Below are positions 57,057 through 64,000 of a stretch of DNA of 64,000 bases, one piece after another; positions within the stretch are counted from its first letter, which is position 1, and each line of letters begins with the position of its first letter. Made by a program: the position numbers and the translations under genes. This DNA is from Parasponia andersonii (Eukaryota > Streptophyta > Magnoliopsida > Rosales > Cannabaceae), in contig JXTB01000328.1 in NCBI GenBank assembly GCA_002914805.1, positions 18,767 through 82,766 of the forward strand. Reading direction: 5' to 3'. The notes beneath the pieces were generated by a model. That model was not told the origin of the DNA and made no database searches. It was given only the letters and a program-made list of their open reading frames with translations.

Positions 57057-58204
57057 TGATGGAAATTTTGAAAAATGATTTTGAAAAATGATTTTACTAA
57101 AAACGATTTCTGCAGTTTTGTAAACAAACCAAGAATGCAATAGAATTGGTATGTTAAAATTTTTCTTGAAACTTTACAAAACAAAGCATAGGATTATTGA
57201 TCTAACATAAATCATTTCATTGATCTAGGTTTAGATAAAACCTAGAAGCGTTTCACAACCATTAAGCCTTCCCCTCTATTCTCTAGAGTCCGTTGAATTA
57301 TCTAGTGTGTGGGCACCTTCTTGATTCCCAATGAGAGATGAACAGATGATCCAGAAGACACTCTTTCTTCTCCTTGACTGCACATCTACGACCATTGGTA
57401 TCTCTCCCTCAGCGGCCATGAACGAATACGGGATTTCTCGTGCAGCAGCTTGGTTCTCTCTCATGCATTTTTTTCTCTCTATTTCACATTAAGCACAGTT
57501 ACTGTGCATGTAGTAGGCATGTGACTACCTTACAGAGGCTTAGGAGTACTTTTCTCTTAAGTATAAAAGAGATGTAAATCCTATTGGGCTTATTGGGCTC
57601 AACTGACCATTTAATTAATATTGGGCTATGTGTGAGCTACATAGAGGGTCTTATAGATCTAAATAGTTTAAGCTCCAATGGGCCAATTACCCACAGTCAT
57701 AATTAACTCTTAATTATGACTGAGCCTTGTCCATTAATATTGGGGCACTCCAATACAGGCCCAATATTGAACTCTTAGACTAATGTCATATATTTTTTGT
57801 GAATCTAATTAACATTTTAATTAACTTGATCCATTTAGTATATACTATATCTACAAATATACCCTCAATACAATGCCATACTAGTGAGGTGAAATGACTA
57901 TATTACCCATCTAGTACATATTTACCGTTGAGTTATCATTTTTTATCTAATGGATACTAATTGATACCATTCCATTCACCCATACCTAAGCCTTGCATTA
58001 CAAGCCGATTAAAGACCTATTAATCTTCGATTTAGTGATATTATACACTAGTGGAGATTGACATAAAAAGCGGGCTTATGAGATGACTGCTTCACTTTAA
58101 TTGAGATAGTTCTTAGATTGTATCTTAAGTCCGCACAAAGCAATCCAAGTAAGATGGGTTAAATGTGAATAACTATTACGCACACACATAAAGAGTTGAC
58201 AACA
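57057..58204 (-). repeat. Copia-2 5' LTR (about 1.15 kb)
   Basis: The left end TGATGGAAATTTTG next to the primer-binding site is firm. The right end (GTTGACAACA, so TGTTGTCAAC in element orientation) is the best candidate but uncertain. It contains repeated mentions of GGGCTTATTGGGC near 57585-57600. The open frame at 57276-57464 lies inside it and is not taken as a gene. Confidence 0.65.
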
Positions 58205-58416
58205 AAGCGAAGCTACTAGCAGAATTGAAATTCTAAACTATTGTGATGCTTTAAGCTTCATTTGAGTTATTTATCTTTTAGAGAGTTTTGAGACAAGATT
58301 AACCTCAGTCAAAAGCTTCATTTGTGTGTTGTAGTTTTTGCTTTTGTGTTGCTCTTGCTTGTTCATTTTGTTATTTTAAGCCCGAGAATGAGCTTTAGCT
58401 TAAGTTTAGGGGTATT
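58205..58416 (+). mobile_element. 3' end of a Tat/Athila-like Ty3 element (F)
   Basis: Non-coding tail followed by GAGCTTAAGTTTAGGGG, the polypurine tract (58402-58414) that precedes LTR start TGATAAGTG in Tat/Athila elements. Only about 200 bases of the interior are present. The assignment rests on the tract and LTR start, recognised from the family in general. Confidence 0.6.
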
Positions 58417-58616
58417 TGATAAGTGTATTTTACCCTTGTCTTTACTATCCTCTCGAGCTTAAGAATTGCTCGTCTTTGAGTTCTTTTTATGTGTTCTATT
58501 GTTTTTAATCCGTATTTCAGATGAGAAGTCATCAAGAGGAGAATTCTAGCTTTTCAAGTGAAACCGAGGCTAAACAAGGTAATTTCGATCATTTGCGAGT
58601 AAAGACGGATGAATGA
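58417..58616 (+). repeat. LTR F, first part (Tat/Athila-like)
   Basis: Starts TGATAAGTGTATTTTACCC right after the polypurine tract. It stops at 58616, where an inverted E LTR begins, and appears to resume at 61185. Confidence 0.6.
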
Positions 58617-61184
58617 TGTAACATCCCCCGATTCCACACACGTACGTAAGGGTATTTTTATAAATATTTAGTGAAATCGGGAGACGTTACTCGACTTAAA
58701 ACTGATAAAATAAGGTAAAATTTAAAACTTTTAAGAAGAAATAACAAAATTCCACTCATAATTATACATACTCCAATATATACATATATATACCCTCGCT
58801 ACATGGGCCTCTCATAAAATATACATAATAAACACATACAAAATAATTACAAAATTCTCTATTAGAAAACCACAGCGTCAAAATGCTCATATACACAAGC
58901 CGCGGTCAGAAAGTCGGCGCTCCTTCTCCAACTCACATAACATCCGTACCTTCTGCAATGTAAGAATATTAATAAGTATAAAACTCAGTAAGTAACGTAT
59001 GCAGATGCAGAGTGCACATGACAGAGAATAGATAATTATATGATTGGGATCCCTGTGTATATTGCATTGCCTGACAAGACCGTGAATTGCATACTGAGCA
59101 ACTCAGAGAACGTATAACATATCATGAGCTATATGGAGGTCTCGAGCCCCAGAAAATCCCCTCTGTGTACAGCAGAGGTCCACCCCATACCGCCGTCAGA
59201 GTGTTCCCGAAGAAACCATAGTATCCCCAAAAGGACCAGAGTGTTCCCGAAGGAACCAAAGTGTCCCCGAAGGAACCATATCACATATTTGGGTGCTGGC
59301 CCGCCACACCCTATTCACCAATACTCGTCGGGCAATACAAATACATCACGCGTTAATGTCTCATGCAAGACTGACTAACAGATATGTACATACGCATATC
59401 CAAATATTTTACATTCACAGTAAATAAAGAATTTCTTACATTGCAGGTGTAACGTTACTTATCTTGTTTTCGGGCTTTTAACTTTCTGCTTGTGAAATGC
59501 TCTTTCGGCTCAAAGTACCATTGCGTGTTCCTAATAGTTACCCAATGATAGATTCTTTTGATTACTGAATATTCAGTGTAACGATAATTATTGTTTCAAT
59601 ACTTGGTTTAAAGATACCAAAATTTCAAGTATGAGAAATTAACATAGCATGTATGTAGATATAACTTACTCTAAACAGTAAAGCACGAGTTTCATTTATA
59701 TAGATATCATCCCAATTAATGATAATGTATATAAGTAAAACAACCATATGTTATTTAGTGAAAGAAAGAAAAAAATAAATAAATAAAGTTTCAACAAGTA
59801 AATCAAACACAATCTGAATACAAAGTCATATACACACGTGTGCTAGTATCAGGTTTCTTCTTAATGTTTCCTCACGTATGGATACAGGAAATTATGATAA
59901 CAATATTCCAATACGAGTTTTCATGTTCATAAAACATATATATAAGAATGTCCATGACTATACTAGAAGTAGTAGTTGCAAGCTATTTACTAAATTTAGT
60001 TGGTGTAAAAGTATCTAACATTATCATTGGTAAGATCTGTTATTGTAAATAACTTAGTATTTAGAGGAATGCACGAAATGAAGCTTTACATATAATACAT
60101 ATATTAATTAACTTAAAAGCAAGTTTCATAAAAAAAAACTGAACCTATCTAATAATAGCTTGGTTCGGCCCAAGCAAATTAACCCATTTCGACCCAAGCA
60201 AATTAATCCAATTATACGATGGGTAAAGCAAAAATAATTAGTTAAGTGCACAAAGAATGATTATAAAATTCATTTCAGGAACCTGGGTGATATTGGAATA
60301 TCTAAAAGCAAATTAATGGAGCAAAAGATACACAATCAAAACTATGAATTTCCAATAATAAAACGATTACCTTTTTATCTCAAGAGTTGGGTTTGAATCT
60401 CCCTTTTTTTTTTTTGGTGGTTTAACGTGGGAAAGCTTAGGTCTTAACTAAAGTGGGTTTCTAAATACGATGATGAAAGAAGAGCTGCTTACAAACTTAC
60501 GGTGGAGATAGAATTCTAAACAAAGAGACCAATAGTTTTATCTAAAACTTCTCTTGCCGACCAAACTATGTCGGCAATGTTTTACTTTAATTTTTTATTT
60601 CTTTTATTTTTTTAAGTTAAACTCAATATAATAATAACAAAAAGATAAAAAAAAAAGTAATAAATAAATCTAATCAGAATTCATCAGTATCTAATAGACA
60701 CCTAAATTCAAAAATTTAAAATTAGACAAATAAATACACAATCTATCAAATCTTAAGATTTATATACTAAAAGTCAATAGGCTTAAACATAATAAATAGA
60801 AAGAAATGAAATTTACTGAAGAACTTAGGACTTAAACTAAATTTCACATCAATTTGATCAACTCAAATTAAATACAATCAATTAATTATCTAAGAAAATA
60901 ATCAAATTTTAGTGGAATGAAACTGTTGATCAATATAAATAAAAACATTTGCACTAATTCGTGGTATTATGAAAAGTGAAATTACTTAAATGAACTTAAT
61001 ACACGTCAAATTTGTACTAATGAGCTTGTCCGAAGCATTTCACTGCAAAAATTTTCCTAAAGGGTGAACATTAAAAATTATAATGATTTATTGGTTAAGT
61101 ACTGAAAAATAATTATGCACATATAACACTTGTATAAAAATTCAACGCAATCTCTTTTTTAATTATGTGAGGAATTGCGTGTCA
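58617..61184 (-). repeat. E LTR, probably solo (2568 bp)
   Basis: Plus-strand ends are TGTAACATCCCCCG and GCGTGTCA. The right end resembles the end of LTR B (ATTATGTGAGGA). The first 850 bases match 1-501 (inverted) and 52041-52945. On the minus strand it has a GAGT...ACTT hairpin near 58975-58986 and acceptor-like TTCTGCAG context at 58953. CCCCGAAGGAACC repeats at 59200-59275. No primer-binding site or polypurine tract adjoins it. No clear target duplication was found (AATGA left, TTTTA right). Confidence 0.72.
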
Positions 61185-61781
61185 TTTTAAAATTTTGCAT
61201 ATCACAAATGATAACTTAGCAGTTGTATGTCGTAGTGCTAAAATGGGAGGAACTCAGCAGAACAAGGGGATGCAGTGCCAAACTGGAGCCGTAGCGCCAA
61301 ACGTTCCAGAGAACTAGCACTGTGGTGCCAGGAAGTGACGCTGCGGCGTAACTTCCACGGCGTTGCAGTGCCACTCCACGACGCTACAATGCCATGGCAC
61401 TGCAGCGCCATAAAGCACAGACATGTTGCGGAATTCCTGGATCGTAGCCAATTTTGCTTCTATTATTTAACCTCTCTTCTGCTATCAGCTGAACAGAGGG
61501 GGGAAACCCTAGCAGCCAGAGATAGAGAGAGTTTCTGAAGGAGAAATACCAAGGAGCCATAGGAATCAAGAGGAAACGAGAAGATTAAGGAAGCTTCATA
61601 GAGTTTTTCTTTCTCCTTCTCCATTTTATCTTTTCATTCTCTGCCATTGACGTGTATTAGTTATATCATCTGTTTGCATAACTATGAACTAAACTCTTTT
61701 GCTGGAGGTGTAATTAAACCTCTAATGTAATTCAATTGCTTTATTTTCCTCAATCGTTCTTGATATCTATTGATGAGTTTA
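61185..61781 (+). repeat. LTR F, second part, with likely promoter
   Basis: Contains a GC-rich cluster of GCAGTGCCA/TAGCGCCA-like repeats (61270-61415), then TATTATTTAA (61461-61470) as a likely TATA box. GAAACCCTAGCAGCCAGAGA (61503-61522) follows, typical of LTR transcript starts, then ACTAAACTCTTTTGCTGGAG near 61689, a phrase common in Tat/Athila LTRs. It is cut at 61782 by a C-type LTR. The 87-codon frame at 61275 arises from the GC-rich repeats and is not a gene. Confidence 0.6.
61461..61470 (+). promoter_or_regulatory. Likely TATA box of LTR F
   Basis: TATTATTTAA, about 40 bases before GAAACCCTAG. Position and downstream purine-rich leader fit a retrotransposon LTR promoter; not tested. 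Confidence 0.45.
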
Positions 61782-64000
61782 TGTAATGACTTGACTTTTC
61801 GGACCGTTAACTACTTTTCTTCTTAGCTTACTTATTTTAAAAAAAAGAAATTTAGATGCTAAAATTCATGAAATTTTTGTTTATGCTTTTATTTCTTTTT
61901 AAGAGATTTATATTCATAACTAACCATTTACTTAAATTTTGAAAACAAGTAAATGCTTCTTAATGGTTAAATACCCATTATATAAGTTTGATTTATAAAC
62001 TTTTTATTATAGTGATTTAAATAATATGAAACCATGAAGAGCTCCCAGGTGAGGAGGGGGTCATATACGGACCACTTAAGTCTTAAGCTCTCCTTAGACA
62101 GTTTAGGTCTTTTTTATAGAACCTATTGTGTTTTGCATTAATTTAAATCAAAACATTTTCCCTTTTATATCTTTTGAAAAACATTTGTTTAACTTCTATT
62201 CAATCGAAATACATTTTCAAATTCAATTTAATTAAACCATACATTACGAAATAAAATGTCAAGTTATAAGTATGTTTTCAAATAACATCAAGCTTACATA
62301 ATTGAAATCATTTTTCTTATAATAAGAACATATGCGGAAGAAATTTTAATGGCGGTATTTCATTACCCATGCCTTGCATTCATCCCCGCCTCGATTCTAG
62401 CTAACCCATCAATCAAATCGGAGGTTTCTTTCCTTTGGTACCTATAGCATAGATACCCATAAAATGTGAGCTTTCGCTCAGTAAGTATAGTGTAATTCTC
62501 ACAAAAAAATTTACTTATAAACAAACAATCTTTTATGAAAGTTCGATTAGGTTGTTTTATGAAATCATTACTTTCTGCTTTATCATAAGATATTGTACCA
62601 TGATTTTATCTCATTCTTGATCGTAAAGTCTTTCATCTTTTTTATGGGTCCTGGTATACGTACCGAGTTTGCACTACCGAATGGGGAACCAGGGGAGCGA
62701 CCCAACTGAAAACACCCACGGCCATAACCTTAATATACTTTTCCTCGGGAATCCTCACTTAGGATAGGTCGGCCTTATTTTCCCTCGGATATCCTCACCT
62801 AATGGAGGTTGGTACAACACCTTTAAATTCTTTATCTTATTTAGTCCTCTCTTAACATGTGTGGGTACACTTCAATAACAAACCTAAACCTATATTCCGC
62901 TATTGTAGTATTTCCTTTGTTAAACTATGCTAGAGTATTTTTACATGATAATATTGTAAAGTAAGCATACATCATTTCTATAGAATAGGAAATATATCTT
63001 TATAAGCATACATTATACATAAGCCATACAGTAATAAAATAAAGGTAAGTTAATGCATGCAATAATTTCAAACATATCATACTGTAAATATGAAATATTC
63101 TCAAAACCATCCATGCTATAGGTGAGATTGTACTTACCTTTTAATATGATTGTCCTAATTCTACTTGCTAATTACGTACATCTAGGTCGAAGTTTGTCCT
63201 CACGTATACATACTCTATTTGTTAGAGTAATTTAAAGTGGCCTTATACGTTTTTTTTTTTTTTTAAAAAAACTTCTAATCACTTAGTGGGCTTAAAACAT
63301 TTAAGACTCTATATTGATCAAGCATAGAACTTCATATTTGAGAAACAATGTCATGTTATATTTATTGACTAATTTATACTTTCAACTTAGATGGATGAGA
63401 TTTAATTCTCCTTAACCTTGATCATAGTTATCTTTTTAATTTATCAATAATTTGGTTATTGATTTGATTAATATCATCCTAAATCAGTTAAGTTTCCTTA
63501 ATTATATTTTGTTTCATCAAATACTTTGAATTATTCTTGATTAATTTCTTTTTTCGTAATTAAGGGTCATAGTATGATAAGTGAGTCAAACACACTAAGG
63601 GCTACATAAATTTAAAATCTAAAATCATACTTGGGCTAAATATTATTTGGTATTGATCGCGCTTTTTAGGCCTATTACTAAACTTAGGCAAAAAAATACA
63701 ATTAGAGACATATATTATTTATTTCCTTTAATTGATTTCATTTCTTAAATTTAAGTAAATCTTTTCTTATCTCAATTGGAGATCTAAATTTTTTTTTCTA
63801 TTTATTCTTACTCCAGATTTCCAACCCAAAATATCAAATTTTATAATTTATATTTTTGCCCATAATCTTAAGATTTCTAACATTTATGCCCTCCAATCAT
63901 AAATATTGAGTTATATCTTATTTTTTGTTAAAGATTCTTCCTTTATTTACTTTTATGCTTTAATATAGTCTTAAAACTACCAAAAATAATTTTCTCACAT
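61782..64000 (-). repeat. C-type LTR, runs off the window
   Basis: Starts TGTAATGACTTGAC and then follows the C LTR (45292 onward) to the end of the window. On the minus strand it has donor-like AAAG|GTAAGT (63132-63141), a perfect GAGC-GAAA-GCTC hairpin (62468-62479) and acceptor-like CTATAG (62442-62447). No primer-binding site lies on its left, so it is a 3' or solo LTR. No gene seen. Confidence 0.82.

Larger units (their letters stand above)
54136..58204 (-). mobile_element. Copia-2, minus strand, non-coding interior
   Basis: 5' LTR (57057-58204) and a primer-binding site (57043-57054) define a minus-strand LTR element. Its interior to about 54136 shows no gag or pol sequence in any frame, only AT-rich repeats and a set of short hairpins. 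This suggests a non-autonomous (LARD-like) element or one that has lost its coding part. The LTR style (TGATGGAAATTTT end, primer TGGTATCAGAGC) is Ty1/copia-like, inferred without any protein evidence. Confidence 0.6.

Noticed and set aside
57276-57464. A 62-codon minus-strand open frame
   Set aside because: Lies wholly in the Copia-2 LTR; no similarity I recognise.
61275-61538. An 87-codon plus-strand open frame as a possible host gene
   Set aside because: It is produced by the GC-rich repeat cluster and leader of LTR F; no domain, and it spans the likely promoter.

Overview
The window is plant nuclear DNA with the look of gene-poor, probably pericentromeric heterochromatin. It is AT-rich and made almost wholly of LTR retrotransposons and their remains. 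I recognise no host protein gene, tRNA or rRNA gene. Ty3/gypsy pol regions that end in a chromodomain-like tail, LTRs of about 2.6-3.7 kb and primer-binding sites matching initiator tRNA-Met point to the plant chromovirus Tekay/Del group. The species cannot be told from this; a eudicot is likely but unproven. Neutral family labels are used: A, B, B2 (a relative of B), C, E and G (all Ty3), F (Ty3 Tat/Athila-like), and Copia-1 and Copia-2.

Layout. 1-501: end of an E LTR. 502-20013: a mosaic of four family A copies (A1 and A2 on the minus strand, A3 and A4 on the plus strand) with partial and inverted LTRs, two single-N assembly joins (5411, 11197) and a 402-bp TRIM at 13011-13412. 20014-21389: fragment of another Ty3 element (D0). 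21390-32344: element B, with both LTRs, minus strand. 32345-41111: a gag region (G) split by two solo LTRs with perfect 5-bp target duplications (32503-36196 and 36322-39232), then a plus-strand B2-type LTR. 41112-49022: element C, minus strand, with a 3.7-kb LTR and an extra gag-like reading frame ahead of gag. 49023-51971: Copia-1 remnant and its LTR, with a 43-N gap. 52041-54135: a chimeric E/B2 LTR. 54136-58204: Copia-2, minus strand, non-coding inside. 58205-64000: end of a Tat/Athila-like element whose LTR (F) is split by an E LTR and then a C-type LTR.

All coding parts are broken fossils, so no working system is claimed. Four signals go beyond routine retrotransposon annotation. First, a 67-bp GT...AG intron at the gag-protease junction is present in A1 and D0 and exactly absent from A4. 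Second, the Ty3 LTR families share a donor-like site, a TTACTTACTGAGC hairpin with compensating base changes, and a CAG/TAG acceptor-like site, all in the same order, as expected of an intron inside the LTR. Third, element C carries a second gag-like frame. Fourth, a TRIM sits inside a family A LTR. All comparisons were made by eye; percentages and ages are rough.
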